Shown one piece after another: positions 8,184 to 16,783 of a stretch of 64,000 nucleotides of DNA (the first letter of the stretch is position 1; each line of letters starts with the position of its first letter). The notes beneath the pieces were generated by a model. That model saw nothing but the letters and a program-made list of their open reading frames with translations. It did not search any database and had not been told where the DNA came from. The position numbers were made by a program, and so were the translations under genes. Source of the DNA: Fodinibacter sp963695175 (GTDB taxonomy: Bacteria > Actinomycetota > Actinomycetes > Actinomycetales > Dermatophilaceae); NCBI GenBank assembly GCA_963695175.1, contig CAVOGG010000006.1:62001-126000 (forward strand), read 5' to 3'.

Positions 8184-8240
8184 GTTGGGCCCGGGTGGGC
8201 CTGCAGGCCCTGTGGTGCCCGGCGACCGCCGCCCTAGCGT
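8184..8240 (+). promoter_or_regulatory. Promoter sharing the flp upstream element
   Basis: GTTGGGCC (8184-8191), a second TGGGCC (8196-8201), a CTGCAGGCCCTGTG stretch and a -10-like TAGCGT (8235-8240) repeat the order seen at 3451-3508 with nearly the same total length (51 versus 52 bp from GTTGG to TAGCGT). It is close enough to imply common control. Confidence 0.55.
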
Positions 8241-8278
8241 GACGGCATCACGAGTCGAGGGCACCGGGGGGCGTGGCG

Positions 8279-9769
8279 ATGGACCAGCGAGGCGCGCACG
8301 GTGTGACCGCGCGGCGACGCGAGCGCGGTGCCACGGCGGCGGAGTACGTCGGCATCATCCTGCTCGTCGGCGTGGTGGTCGCGGCGCTGGCCCTGGTCGT
8401 CAGCTCCTCCTCCGTCACCCCGCAGATCCAGCGCGCGTGGTGCCTCATCACCGGTGCCGCCGGGGCGTCGTGCGGCGACGGCTCGACGCAGGCCGGAGAC
8501 GAGGACGGCCTGACCGACGAGGACTTCGAGCCGGACAAGTGCCGCATCTCCGAGACCGGCGACAAGTACAGCTCGGTCATCAAGATCGGCTTCATCAAGA
8601 TCGGCGAGAACGCCGGCTTCGTCGTCACCGAGTACAGCGACGGCACCGTGACGATGATGGCGACCAACGGCTCCGAGCTCGGCGTCACCGGTGGCTTCGG
8701 GGCCGACGCCGCGTGGGGGCAGCTCGAGGCCGGGGCGAAGGTCGACTTCGGGGCGGGGCTGAAGTTCGACTACGGCAGCACGTGGTCCTTCGAGTCCAAG
8801 GACCAGGCCGACAGCTTCCGCCAGCAGCTCGACGACTACCTCTTCGACCAGTGGTCGATGACCCACCCGGTGTGCGGCATGGGGGTCTGCATGCCGCGGC
8901 CCATCAAGGGCGTCGAGCCCCCGCCCGTGCCGTCGACGACCTTTGGGGGCATCGCCGTCACCGGTGAGGTGAACGCCCAGCTCGGCATCTCGGCGACCAC
9001 GGGGACCGCCCCGCTGACCCAGGCGCAGATGACCGAGCAGAACGTGTCGGGGGTGCTGACCGCCGACTCGAAGTGGACGCTCACGAACGACAACAAGGGC
9101 ACGCCGGACGACGCGCGCGACGACACCCGCACCTACGTCACGGCGATGACGCTGAACCCCAAGCTGACCGCCCAGATCGGGTTGGCGACCGGCGGTTTCG
9201 GGTCGATGGTGGGGATGTCCCTGTCGATCACGAAGGACGCCGACGGCAAGATCACCCAGGTCAAGATCGTCTCCACGAGCGAGGTCACCGACAGCAGCGG
9301 CGGCAAGGGCGGCGGCACGGTGACCAACGGCTCGGGTGACACCAAGACCAGTGGCGGCGGCAGCATCAGCGGGGGAACGACGAACGGCGACGTGGTCGTC
9401 ACCGAGAACGTCCTCGACCTCGACCCGGCCGACGCGGCGACCCAGCAGGTCGTCACCGACTGGCTCGGCGGCACCGGGAACTACGAGTGGCCGGGGCTGG
9501 TCTCGCTCAACGCGGTCGACCCGTCCGTCGCCGACCCCTCCGACCCGTTCGCCATGCTCATGCACACCGAGGCGACGAGCAGCAGCGTGGCCTACGACAA
9601 GGTCACCGACGTGCAGGGCTTCGCGCTCAACGTCAAGTTCGGCCTGGCGTTCGGGGCCGACTTCACGATGGAGAGCTCGGAGACGACCGCCACCGAGGCG
9701 GCCTACCTCGGGGCTCCGAAGCCCGACGGCACGCGACCCGTGGTGCCCTACGAGGCGTGCGTAAAGTGA
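8279..9769 (+). CDS. Large protein with Flp-type prepilin N-terminus
   Basis: 496 residues from ATG 8279 (GGGGGG lies 7 bases upstream; a GTG at 8273 is an alternative). The N-terminus RRERGATAAEYVGIILLV is a type IVb prepilin leader: cleavage expected after Gly, Glu at +5, Tyr at +6, then a hydrophobic helix. The remaining about 440 residues are predicted extracytoplasmic, Gly/Ser/Thr/Asp-rich, with cysteines near residues 55-60, 84, 198, 202 and at the C-terminus (EACVK). No family recognised in that part. The shared promoter element with flp suggests it is expressed with the pilus, perhaps as a tip subunit or adhesin. That role is inferred. Confidence 0.7.
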   Translation: MDQRGAHGVTARRRERGATAAEYVGIILLVGVVVAALALVVSSSSVTPQIQRAWCLITGAAGASCGDGSTQAGDEDGLTDEDFEPDKCRISETGDKYSSVIKIGFIKIGENAGFVVTEYSDGTVTMMATNGSELGVTGGFGADAAWGQLEAGAKVDFGAGLKFDYGSTWSFESKDQADSFRQQLDDYLFDQWSMTHPVCGMGVCMPRPIKGVEPPPVPSTTFGGIAVTGEVNAQLGISATTGTAPLTQAQMTEQNVSGVLTADSKWTLTNDNKGTPDDARDDTRTYVTAMTLNPKLTAQIGLATGGFGSMVGMSLSITKDADGKITQVKIVSTSEVTDSSGGKGGGTVTNGSGDTKTSGGGSISGGTTNGDVVVTENVLDLDPADAATQQVVTDWLGGTGNYEWPGLVSLNAVDPSVADPSDPFAMLMHTEATSSSVAYDKVTDVQGFALNVKFGLAFGADFTMESSETTATEAAYLGAPKPDGTRPVVPYEACVK

Positions 9770-9792
9770 CGGCCCGACGAGGGAGGACATCG

Positions 9793-10308
9793 ATGGTGCT
9801 GCGACGCACGGTGCTGCTCGCGATCGTGGGCGCGAGCGCGCTGGTCGCCGGTGGCTGCTCGGAGAGCGACGACGGATGGAGCACGGCCGAGGTGGGGCAC
9901 CTGAGCGTCCAGCACCCCGCCGACTGGACGGAGGAGCCCCCGACCGGCGACCTCTTCACCAAGCGCTGGGTCGGCGACGACATGGAGATCCAGGTCTCCG
10001 GCAGCTTCAGCGAGGACCCCACCGCGTCGGCGGCCTTCAGCCGGCTGGACCTCCCGGCGACCGTCGGGCTGGCCGACTACGAGGGCGGTGCCGTGCAGAA
10101 CGCCACCGTCGAGGGAGCCGACACCGCCGTGCGCAGCGACTTCACCTTCACCCAGGACGGCGCGCCTCGCCGTGGGGTCTGGGTCGTCGCCGGGCAGTAC
10201 CCGTACCCGAGCACCGCCGCCGTGACGATCACCGGCGAGAACCTCGACGAGCAGGTCGTGCAGCACGTCGTCGAGAGCCTGCGGTTCACCAGGACCCGGG
10301 GGGAGTGA
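9793..10308 (+). CDS. Putative lipoprotein
   Basis: 171 residues from ATG 9793, 23 bp after the previous gene. A signal peptide with lipobox LVAGGC is followed by a domain that opens LSVQHPADWTEEPP, like small actinobacterial proteins with a one-domain fold that bind at the envelope. No firm family. GAGGGAGGAC upstream is a ribosome site. It overlaps the next gene by 4 bp (GTGA), so 8279-9793-10305 probably form one operon. Confidence 0.68.
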   Translation: MVLRRTVLLAIVGASALVAGGCSESDDGWSTAEVGHLSVQHPADWTEEPPTGDLFTKRWVGDDMEIQVSGSFSEDPTASAAFSRLDLPATVGLADYEGGAVQNATVEGADTAVRSDFTFTQDGAPRRGVWVVAGQYPYPSTAAVTITGENLDEQVVQHVVESLRFTRTRGE

Positions 10309-10682
10309 GCACCGTGCGCGCCCGCTCGCTGCTCGCTGCCCTGCTGACCGCGGTCGTCGTCGCCCTGCTGCTCCAGCGGGCCGTCCTGGTGCTGCCGCTG
10401 CTCGCCACCCTCGTCGGCGCGGCGCTCGGCGCCGTCGTCCTCGTGGCGCTGGAGCGGCGCCGCGACGGCGAGGTCGTCATCGGTGGGGCGGCCGTCGGCG
10501 TGGTCACCGTGCTCGCCTCGATGCTCGGCCTTGCCGTCCTGGGCATGCCCGTGCTCTCCGCGGTCTACCTCGCGGGGTGGGTCGTCACCTTCCTGCTCGC
10601 CGCAGGGGCCGGCGCCGGCATCGTCTGGCTCGGCGGACGGGTCGCGGAGCACGGGTCCGGCAGCCCGAGAACGCTGCGCTGA
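10305..10682 (+). CDS. Small membrane protein
   Basis: 125 residues from GTG 10305, coupled by a 4-bp overlap to the lipoprotein gene. Four hydrophobic segments follow a short basic start. No recognisable motif. It is the last gene of the pilus-linked operon and ends before a strong hairpin. Confidence 0.58.
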   Translation: MSTVRARSLLAALLTAVVVALLLQRAVLVLPLLATLVGAALGAVVLVALERRRDGEVVIGGAAVGVVTVLASMLGLAVLGMPVLSAVYLAGWVVTFLLAAGAGAGIVWLGGRVAEHGSGSPRTLR

Positions 10683-10710
10683 CGCCCGACGCGGGTCGAG
10701 ACCGGAACGC

Positions 10711-10754
10711 GAGCGGGCGGCATCCGGACCCGAGGGTCTGGATGCCGCCCGCTC
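10711..10754. terminator. Bidirectional terminator
   Basis: Perfect 15-bp inverted repeat GAGCGGGCGGCATCC / GGATGCCGCCCGCTC (10711-10725 and 10740-10754) between two convergent transcription units. Confidence 0.8.
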
Positions 10755-10776
10755 ACGGTGAGGGGTCAGAGCGCGG

Positions 10777-11868
10777 TCAGCGCTCCTCCTCCCCGCGGAT
10801 GAAGGCCTCGAGCTTGGCGCGACCGAGGTCGTCGGGGCGCTGCTCCGGCGGGGACTTCATCAGGTAGGACGACGCCGACAGCAGGGCGCCGCCGATGCCG
10901 CGGTCCTTGGCGATCTTCGCCGCACGGATGGCGTCGATGATGATGCCGGCCGAGTTGGGGCTGTCCCAGACCTCGAGCTTGTACTCGAGGTTGAGCGGCA
11001 CGTCACCGAAGGCGCGACCCTCGAGGCGCACGTAGGCCCACTTGCGGTCGTCGAGCCACGCGACGTAGTCCGACGGGCCGATGTGCACGTTGCGGTCGTC
11101 GGTCTTGCCGGCGAGCGAGCCGGTGAGGTTCGAGGTGACCGACTGGGTCTTGGAGATCTTCTTGGACTCCAGGCGCTCGCGCTCGAGCATGTTCTTGAAG
11201 TCCATGTTGCCGCCGACGTTGAGCTGGTAGGTGCGGTCGAGCTGCACGCCGCGGTCCTCGAACAGCTTGGCCATGACGCGGTGCGTGATGGTGGCGCCGA
11301 CCTGGCTCTTGATGTCGTCACCGATGACCGGCACGCCGGCCGCCTCGAACTTCGCCGCCCACTCGGGGTCGGACGCGATGAAGACCGGCAGCGCGTTGAC
11401 GAAGGCCACGCCCGCGTCGATGGCGCACTGGGCGTAGAACTTGTCGGCGTTCTCCGAGCCCACCGGCAGGTAGGAGACGAGCACGTCGACCTTCGCCTCG
11501 CGCAGGGCGGCGACGACGTCGACCGGCTCGGCGCCGGACTCGTCGATGGTCTGGCGGTAGTACTTGCCCAGGCCGTCGAGGGTGTGGCCGCGCTGCACGG
11601 TGATACCCGTGGTGGGCACGTCGGCGATCTTGATCGTGTTGTTCTCGGAGGCCCCGATGGCCTCGGCGAGGTCCTTGCCGACCTTCTTGTCGTCGACGTC
11701 GAACGCGGCGACGAACTCGACGTCGCGCACGTGGTAGTCGCCGAACATGACGTGCATCAGGCCGGGGACGGTCTGGGACGGGTCGGCGTCCCGGTAGTAG
11801 TGCACGCCCTGGACGAGGGACGACGCACAGTTGCCGACGCCGACGACGGCGACGCGAATGGAACCCAT
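10777..11868 (-). CDS. ino1: myo-Inositol-1-phosphate synthase
   Basis: 363 residues, close to the length of mycobacterial Ino1. It opens with an NAD-binding Rossmann motif VAVVGVGNCASSLVQG and contains family blocks such as GDDIKSQVGATITHR, NVGGNMDF and SYLMKSPPEQ. The enzyme converts glucose-6-phosphate to 1L-myo-inositol-1-phosphate in the cytoplasm, the entry to phosphatidylinositol and mycothiol synthesis in actinobacteria. AGGAGA precedes the ATG. The adjacent padR gene upstream on the same strand is the usual actinobacterial arrangement. No defects seen. Confidence 0.95.
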   Translation of the reverse strand: MGSIRVAVVGVGNCASSLVQGVHYYRDADPSQTVPGLMHVMFGDYHVRDVEFVAAFDVDDKKVGKDLAEAIGASENNTIKIADVPTTGITVQRGHTLDGLGKYYRQTIDESGAEPVDVVAALREAKVDVLVSYLPVGSENADKFYAQCAIDAGVAFVNALPVFIASDPEWAAKFEAAGVPVIGDDIKSQVGATITHRVMAKLFEDRGVQLDRTYQLNVGGNMDFKNMLERERLESKKISKTQSVTSNLTGSLAGKTDDRNVHIGPSDYVAWLDDRKWAYVRLEGRAFGDVPLNLEYKLEVWDSPNSAGIIIDAIRAAKIAKDRGIGGALLSASSYLMKSPPEQRPDDLGRAKLEAFIRGEEER

Positions 11869-11960
11869 GTGCTTCTCCTGGGAGGTCGGTGGTTTCTTCG
11901 TGGATGTGGACGGGGTGGAACGTGCGGATGCCGGGTGCGCCGGGGAGCGCGACCGGCAAC

Positions 11961-12527
11961 CTACGGCTGGGGGCCGGGGTCGGTGGGGTGGCGCCGCTCG
12001 GCGTCGATGAGCTCGCTGAGCCAGCGCACCTCGCGCTCGGTGGTCTCCTCGCCGTGGCGCTGGAGGGCCGAGGTGTAGGCGTCGATGCGCTCACGGCCGC
12101 GGGCGGTGGCCTCGCGGACCCGCTCGAGGTCCTCCTGCACGCGCGAGCGCCGCCCCTCGAGGATGCGCAGGCGCACGTCCTGCTCGGTGCGGGCGAAGAA
12201 GGCGAACCGCACGTCGAAGCCGTCGTCGTCCCAGGCCGAGGCGTCGGTGCGGGCGACGAGGTCGGCGAAGTGCTCCTTGCCGGCGGCGGTCAGCTCGTAG
12301 ACGACGCGGGGGCGCTTGCTGCCGGGCGCGACCGGGTCGGAGGTCTGCGCGATCAGGCCGCGGTCGAGCAGGCCCTTCAGCGCGGGGTAGAGGGTGCCGT
12401 AGGACAGGGCGCGAAAGGGGCCGAGCGCGGTGTTGAGCCGGCGGCGCAGGTCGTAGCCGTGGGTCGGACCCTCGTGCAGCAGGCCGAGGACGGCGAACTC
12501 CAGCAGGCGAGCGCGACGTGTGACCAA
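11961..12527 (-). CDS. PadR-family transcriptional regulator
   Basis: About 188 residues from TTG 12527. This start is preferred because AGGAGG (12533-12538) sits 5 bases before it and because the upstream ATG at 12563 falls inside an inverted repeat that looks like an operator. N-terminal winged helix (RRARLLEFAVLGLLHEGPTH, ALSYGTLYPALKGLLDRG) and a long C-terminal helical dimerisation domain. It lies just upstream of ino1 on the same strand, as in other actinobacteria, and probably autoregulates or controls ino1 (inference). The effector is unknown. Confidence 0.85.
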   Translation of the reverse strand: MVTRRARLLEFAVLGLLHEGPTHGYDLRRRLNTALGPFRALSYGTLYPALKGLLDRGLIAQTSDPVAPGSKRPRVVYELTAAGKEHFADLVARTDASAWDDDGFDVRFAFFARTEQDVRLRILEGRRSRVQEDLERVREATARGRERIDAYTSALQRHGEETTEREVRWLSELIDAERRHPTDPGPQP

Positions 12528-12551
12528 GGCGACCTCCTGCGTGGGAACGGA

Positions 12552-12576
12552 CCTGACATACATGGCGTTTGTCAGG
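12552..12576. promoter_or_regulatory. Putative PadR operator 1
   Basis: Perfect inverted repeat CCTGACA (12552-12558) / TGTCAGG (12570-12576) with an 11-base spacer, located 25-49 bp upstream of the TTG start of padR. Confidence 0.5.
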
Positions 12577-12594
12577 ACGGCGACGCTAACACAG

Positions 12595-12613
12595 ATATAT
12601 CGATGCGATACAT
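12595..12613. promoter_or_regulatory. Putative PadR operator 2
   Basis: Near-perfect 19-bp palindrome ATATATCG-ATG-CGATACAT (7 of 8 pairs). AT-rich in a GC-rich surround and placed between divergent padR and ponA, so it could act on either promoter. Confidence 0.5.
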
Positions 12614-12758
12614 CGCGGATGCCGTCGGGACGGCTGCTCCCGGAGCACGGGATTCAGGTTTCTCCAAGAAATCGCGCCATACTGGCCGCTGGGTTCGTGC
12701 GCTCTCGCGCCGTTTCCACCCCCGAACCCACCTCTGACCCCTGTCCACGGAAAGCAGC

Positions 12759-15029
12759 ATGAGCTCACGCAACCCCCGCACCCGCGCCGAGGCCCGACAG
12801 GCCCAGGCGACCCAGTCACCCTCGGTCCGCTCCGGCGGATCCGACGGCTCGAACGGGTCAGGCGACGGCCGCGCCACGGCATCCCCGGGCCGTTCACGCG
12901 GCAGGAAGTGGGGGCTGCGGGCGCTGTGGACCGTGCTCGCGCTGGGCGTGCTCGGGCTGGTCGCGGTGGGGATCGCGTACGCCCGCATCCAGCCGCCGAC
13001 CCCCAACGAGATGGCGACGGCGCAGGCCTCGATCGTCTACTACTCCGACGGCAAGACCGAGATGGCCCGGCTCTCCGATGCCGAGGGCAACCGCGAGTCG
13101 GTGCCCCTGAGCAAGGTGCCCGACCACATGCAGAAGGCGATGCTCGCGGCGGAGGACCAGAACTTCTACCAGAACAACGGCATCTCGCCCAGCGGCATCG
13201 CGCGGGCCGTCTTCGTGGCCATCAAGGGCGGGCAGGCCACCCAGGGCGGGTCGACGATCACCCAGCAGTACGTCAAGAACTACTTCCTCACGGCCGACCG
13301 CACGCTGTCGCGCAAGGCCCGCGAGATCCTGCTCGCGGTCAAGATCGACCAGCAGCAGACCAAGGACCAGATCCTCGAGAACTACCTCAACACCATCTAC
13401 TACGGTCGCGGCGCGTACGGCATCCAGACCGCGTCGAAGGCGTACTTCAACAAGGACGTGTCGAAGCTCACCCCCGCCGAGAGCGCGTTCCTGGCGTCCG
13501 TCATCCGCGGGCCCTCGCTCTACGACCCCGCCCTGGGTGACAAGCAGGAGGCCAACGCCAAGGAGCGCTCGGGCTTCATCCTCGACGCCATGGTGAGCAA
13601 GGGCTGGCTGTCACCGCAGGAGCGCGCCGACGCCACGTTCCCCGAGTTCCAGAAGTACCGGCCGCGCACCCAGAGCGGGCCCACCGGCTACCTCACCCAG
13701 ATGGTGAAGAACGAGGTCGTCGACAAGTACAAGATCCCGCAGGCCGACCTCGACCGCGGTGGCTACCGCATCGTCTCGACCGTCGACAAGGCCAAGCAGG
13801 CCGACATGGTCGCGGCGGTCAAGAAGGAGCGCCCCGAGGACACCCCGTCGGTGCACGTCGGCATGGCCTCGATCCTGCCGGGCAACGGCGCGATCGTCGC
13901 GCTCTACGGTGGCGAGGACTACATGAAGCGCCAGCAGAACGCCGCCACCCAGGACAAGATGCAGGCCGGGTCGACGTTCAAGATCTTCACGCTGATCGCC
14001 GCGCTGCAGTCCGGCGACTTCAGCCTGAACTCGCGCCTGAGCGGCGCCAGCCCGCAGTACTTCGAGGAGTTCGCCGACCCCGGCGCCCCCACGGCCAGCG
14101 GGCGCCGCGGCCGCGTGAAGAACTTCGGCAACGAGTCGTTCGGCAACATCGACCTGCGCAAGGCGACCGGCAGCTCGGTCAACACCGTCTACGCGGCCCT
14201 GAACATCGACGCCGGCCCGAAGAAGTCGAGCAAGGCGGCCAAGGATGCCGGCGTGCGCAGCCCGCTCGAGCCGAACATGGCCAACGTGCTCGGCACCGAC
14301 TACGTCACCGTGCTCGACATGGCCACCGCCTACGCGACGATCGCCGCCGAGGGCGTGCGGGCGAACCCGTACATCGTCAAGGAGATCCGTTTCCAGGACA
14401 AGAGCGTGCCGAAGATCAAGGCCAAGGTGGTCAAGCAGCAGGTCTTCGACAAGGACCTGATGAGCGACGTCATCGACGCGATGACCTACCCGGTCGAGGG
14501 CGGCACCGCCCGCTACGTCGGCCGCAACCTGGACCGCCCCGCTGCCGGCAAGACCGGCACCTCCGAGAGCTTCCGCTCGGCGTGGTTCAACGGCTACGTC
14601 CCCCAGCTCGAGACGGCCGTCGGCCTCTACCGCAGCGGCAAGGGCGGCAAGGAGCTGCCCATGGAGAACCTGCCCAACGCCGGCAACATCACCGGTGGCA
14701 CCTACCCGGCCCGGATCTGGACCGCCTACATGAAGGCGGCCCTCGACGGCACCAAGGTGGTCAAGTTCCCGAAGCCGGCCGGCATCAACAAGAACGCCGA
14801 CCCGCCGCCGCCCCCGCCGCCGACGACGACCCGGGTGCCGCAGCAGACGACGACGACCAAGGCGCCGCCGACCACCAGTGCGCCGCCGCCGTCCACGACG
14901 AGCGCGCCGCCCACGCCCACCCGTACCCAGGGCCCCCCGTCGCCGCGGCCGTCGCGCACCCGCACCAACGGCCCACCGCGGCCGCCGACCCCGACGGCCA
15001 CGCCGGTGGTGCCACCGCCGGGCGGCTGA
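12759..15029 (+). CDS. ponA: Class A penicillin-binding protein (transglycosylase/transpeptidase)
   Basis: 756 residues. A basic, Ser/Gly-rich cytoplasmic tail and one membrane helix (about residues 50-70) lead to a GT51 glycosyltransferase domain (catalytic Glu about 132 in AAEDQNFY; QGGSTITQQYVKNYF) and a penicillin-binding transpeptidase domain with the SxxK (AGSTFKIF), SxN (SSVN) and KTG (AGKTGTSE) motifs. The tail of about 80 residues is Pro/Thr-rich. It polymerises and cross-links peptidoglycan at the outer face of the membrane. Location before the GT87 gene and rpsF matches ponA1 of mycobacteria. No defects. Confidence 0.95.
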   Translation: MSSRNPRTRAEARQAQATQSPSVRSGGSDGSNGSGDGRATASPGRSRGRKWGLRALWTVLALGVLGLVAVGIAYARIQPPTPNEMATAQASIVYYSDGKTEMARLSDAEGNRESVPLSKVPDHMQKAMLAAEDQNFYQNNGISPSGIARAVFVAIKGGQATQGGSTITQQYVKNYFLTADRTLSRKAREILLAVKIDQQQTKDQILENYLNTIYYGRGAYGIQTASKAYFNKDVSKLTPAESAFLASVIRGPSLYDPALGDKQEANAKERSGFILDAMVSKGWLSPQERADATFPEFQKYRPRTQSGPTGYLTQMVKNEVVDKYKIPQADLDRGGYRIVSTVDKAKQADMVAAVKKERPEDTPSVHVGMASILPGNGAIVALYGGEDYMKRQQNAATQDKMQAGSTFKIFTLIAALQSGDFSLNSRLSGASPQYFEEFADPGAPTASGRRGRVKNFGNESFGNIDLRKATGSSVNTVYAALNIDAGPKKSSKAAKDAGVRSPLEPNMANVLGTDYVTVLDMATAYATIAAEGVRANPYIVKEIRFQDKSVPKIKAKVVKQQVFDKDLMSDVIDAMTYPVEGGTARYVGRNLDRPAAGKTGTSESFRSAWFNGYVPQLETAVGLYRSGKGGKELPMENLPNAGNITGGTYPARIWTAYMKAALDGTKVVKFPKPAGINKNADPPPPPPPTTTRVPQQTTTTKAPPTTSAPPPSTTSAPPTPTRTQGPPSPRPSRTRTNGPPRPPTPTATPVVPPPGG

Positions 15030-15057
15030 GCGCCGACCCGCGGTTAGGGTGCCAGCC

Positions 15058-16410
15058 GTGGACGACGTGCGTGACCCCGTGCTGCCGCCGGCCCTGAGCG
15101 CGCCGGTCGGTGGCCCGGGCGGGCGACGCCTTCGCGTGGTCGAGCGAGGGCCGCTGGCCCGGCTCGCCCCGGTGGTGCTGCTGCTGGCGCTGCCCCTGTC
15201 GGTCGCGGCCCTGCGCCAGGCCGGTTGCCTGGCACAGGGCTGGGGCGGCGACCTCCCGGTGTGGCGGCAGTGCTCCGCGCCGGTGGTGCAGGCGGTGGGC
15301 GCCGGCGGCCCCGGCGGTGGGCTCGCGGCCTGGCTCGGGAGCGGGCTGCGCCCGGCCCAGCCGGTGCTCTCCGGTGCGGTGACCTCGGCGCTCTCGCGCA
15401 TCGCGCCCGGTGTCGCGACCGGTCACCAGCAGTGGTTCCTCGCCCTGTGGGTGCTGCTCTCGGCGGCGGTGCTCGCCGGGCTGGTCGTCGCCGTGGGCAC
15501 GGTGCGCCGGCACCCGGATGCCGACCCCGTGGCGCTCGCGCTCTCACCGGTGCTGGCGCTGACCGTGTTCCGGTCCACCGACCTGCTGCCCCTGGCCCTG
15601 GCCGTGGTGGCGCTGTGGGCGTGGAGCCGTGACCGGGAGCGGCTGGCCGGGGTGCTGGGCGGCCTCGCGGTGCTGGCCGGGCCGCTCTCGGCCGTGGTGG
15701 TGCTGGCCATGCTCCTGGTGCCGAGGCCCGGCGGGCGCGACTCCGTCCGCCGCCTGCTGGTGACCACGGCGGTCACGGTCGCGGCCGTCGCGGTCCCGGT
15801 CGCCCTCGTGGATGCCGGTGTGCTCACCGCCCCGTGGCGGTCCTGGGCCCGCGGCGGCGCCGGGCCGGGCTCGCCCTGGTACCTGTTCACGATGGCCGGG
15901 TTCCCGGTCGGCGCCCGCCAGGTGGCGCTCATCGCCGCGCTCGGCATCCTGCTCGCTGTCGTCCTGAGCGTGCTGCTGGCCCGCCGCCGGCCGCGTCCGG
16001 TGGTGGCCGCCGTCGCGCTGGTGGGCCTGTGCGCGGCGCTGTCGACCGCGGCGTCGTTCCAGCCGTGGGCCGCCCTGTGGCTGGTGCCGTTCGTCGCCCT
16101 GGTCGGCATCGGCTGGCGCGACCACCTGCTCTGGGCCGGTGCCGAGGCCGTGCACGCCGTCGCGATGTACGGCTACCTCGACTACCTCGTCGACCCGGCG
16201 CACGGGCTGCCGCCCGGGTGGTACTCCGCCGCGCTGCTGCTGCGGCTGGCTGCGGTGGCCTGGCTCGCCCGCCAGGCCTGGGCGCGCGCGAGTTGGGGGG
16301 ATGCCGCCCCGGCCGGTACCCTGTGGAAGTTGCCCTCAGTGCGCCCTGTGGAAAACTCCACGGGCGATGTGGGCAGCAATGCATACCCTCCTGTCACGGA
16401 GAGACCGTGA
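15058..16410 (+). CDS. Polytopic membrane glycosyltransferase-like protein (Rv0051/GT87 type)
   Basis: 450 residues from GTG 15058, which follows TAGGGT by 7 bases (leaderless layout). About ten hydrophobic segments, an aromatic/charged extracytoplasmic loop and position between ponA and rpsF all match the Rv0051 family of putative polyprenol-phosphate-mannose-dependent glycosyltransferases. Substrate unknown. The last about 30 residues (after WGDAAPAG) run through lower-GC sequence that also holds the putative rpsF promoter and hairpins; this tail may be an artefact of a missed stop or a frameshift. Confidence 0.7.
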   Translation: MDDVRDPVLPPALSAPVGGPGGRRLRVVERGPLARLAPVVLLLALPLSVAALRQAGCLAQGWGGDLPVWRQCSAPVVQAVGAGGPGGGLAAWLGSGLRPAQPVLSGAVTSALSRIAPGVATGHQQWFLALWVLLSAAVLAGLVVAVGTVRRHPDADPVALALSPVLALTVFRSTDLLPLALAVVALWAWSRDRERLAGVLGGLAVLAGPLSAVVVLAMLLVPRPGGRDSVRRLLVTTAVTVAAVAVPVALVDAGVLTAPWRSWARGGAGPGSPWYLFTMAGFPVGARQVALIAALGILLAVVLSVLLARRRPRPVVAAVALVGLCAALSTAASFQPWAALWLVPFVALVGIGWRDHLLWAGAEAVHAVAMYGYLDYLVDPAHGLPPGWYSAALLLRLAAVAWLARQAWARASWGDAAPAGTLWKLPSVRPVENSTGDVGSNAYPPVTERP

Positions 16411-16430
16411 CCGCCACAGACCAAAGGAGG
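16384..16430 (+). promoter_or_regulatory. rpsF operon promoter and ribosome site
   Basis: TACCCT (16384-16389) is a -10 candidate, followed by a hairpin GTCACGG-AGAGA-CCGTGAC (16393-16411) and a full Shine-Dalgarno AAAGGAGG (16423-16430), 11 bases before the rpsF ATG. The hairpin could belong to the leader if transcription starts further upstream. Confidence 0.45.
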
Positions 16431-16441
16431 CGGGTTAACGC

Positions 16442-16729
16442 ATGCGTCAGTACGAACTCATGGTCATCCTCGACCCAGAGCTCGACGACCGGACGGTTCA
16501 GCCGTCGCTGGAGCGGTTCCTCAAGGTCGTGACCACCGATGGTGGGTCCGTCGACAACGTCGACATCTGGGGCCGCCGTCGTCTGGCCTACGAGATCAAG
16601 AAGAAGTCCGAGGGCATCTACGCCGTCGTCAACTTCACCTCCGAGCCGGCCACGGCCAAGGAGCTGGACCGCCAGCTCGGCCTCAACGAGTCGGTCATGC
16701 GGACCAAGCTCATGCGCCCCGGCGCCTGA
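16442..16729 (+). CDS. rpsF: 30S ribosomal protein S6
   Basis: 95 residues beginning MRQYELMVILDPELDDR with the family pattern NVDIWGRRRLAYEIKKKSEG and ending VMRTKLMRPGA. S6 forms a pair with S18 on the platform of the small subunit. First gene of rpsF-ssb-rpsR-rplI; preceded by a canonical AAAGGAGG. Intact. Confidence 0.97.
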   Translation: MRQYELMVILDPELDDRTVQPSLERFLKVVTTDGGSVDNVDIWGRRRLAYEIKKKSEGIYAVVNFTSEPATAKELDRQLGLNESVMRTKLMRPGA

Positions 16730-16783
16730 GCCACGTCCACACCGCACACCTCGGAACGGGACTAGAAGGAGCCACCTGACCCC

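Noticed and set aside
12527..12563. ATG 12563 as the padR start.
   Set aside because: It falls within the CCTGACA/TGTCAGG inverted repeat and has no ribosome site; TTG 12527 has AGGAGG.
13611..15401. A 596-codon minus-strand frame opposite ponA.
   Set aside because: Shadow of the PBP coding strand; no start signal or motif.
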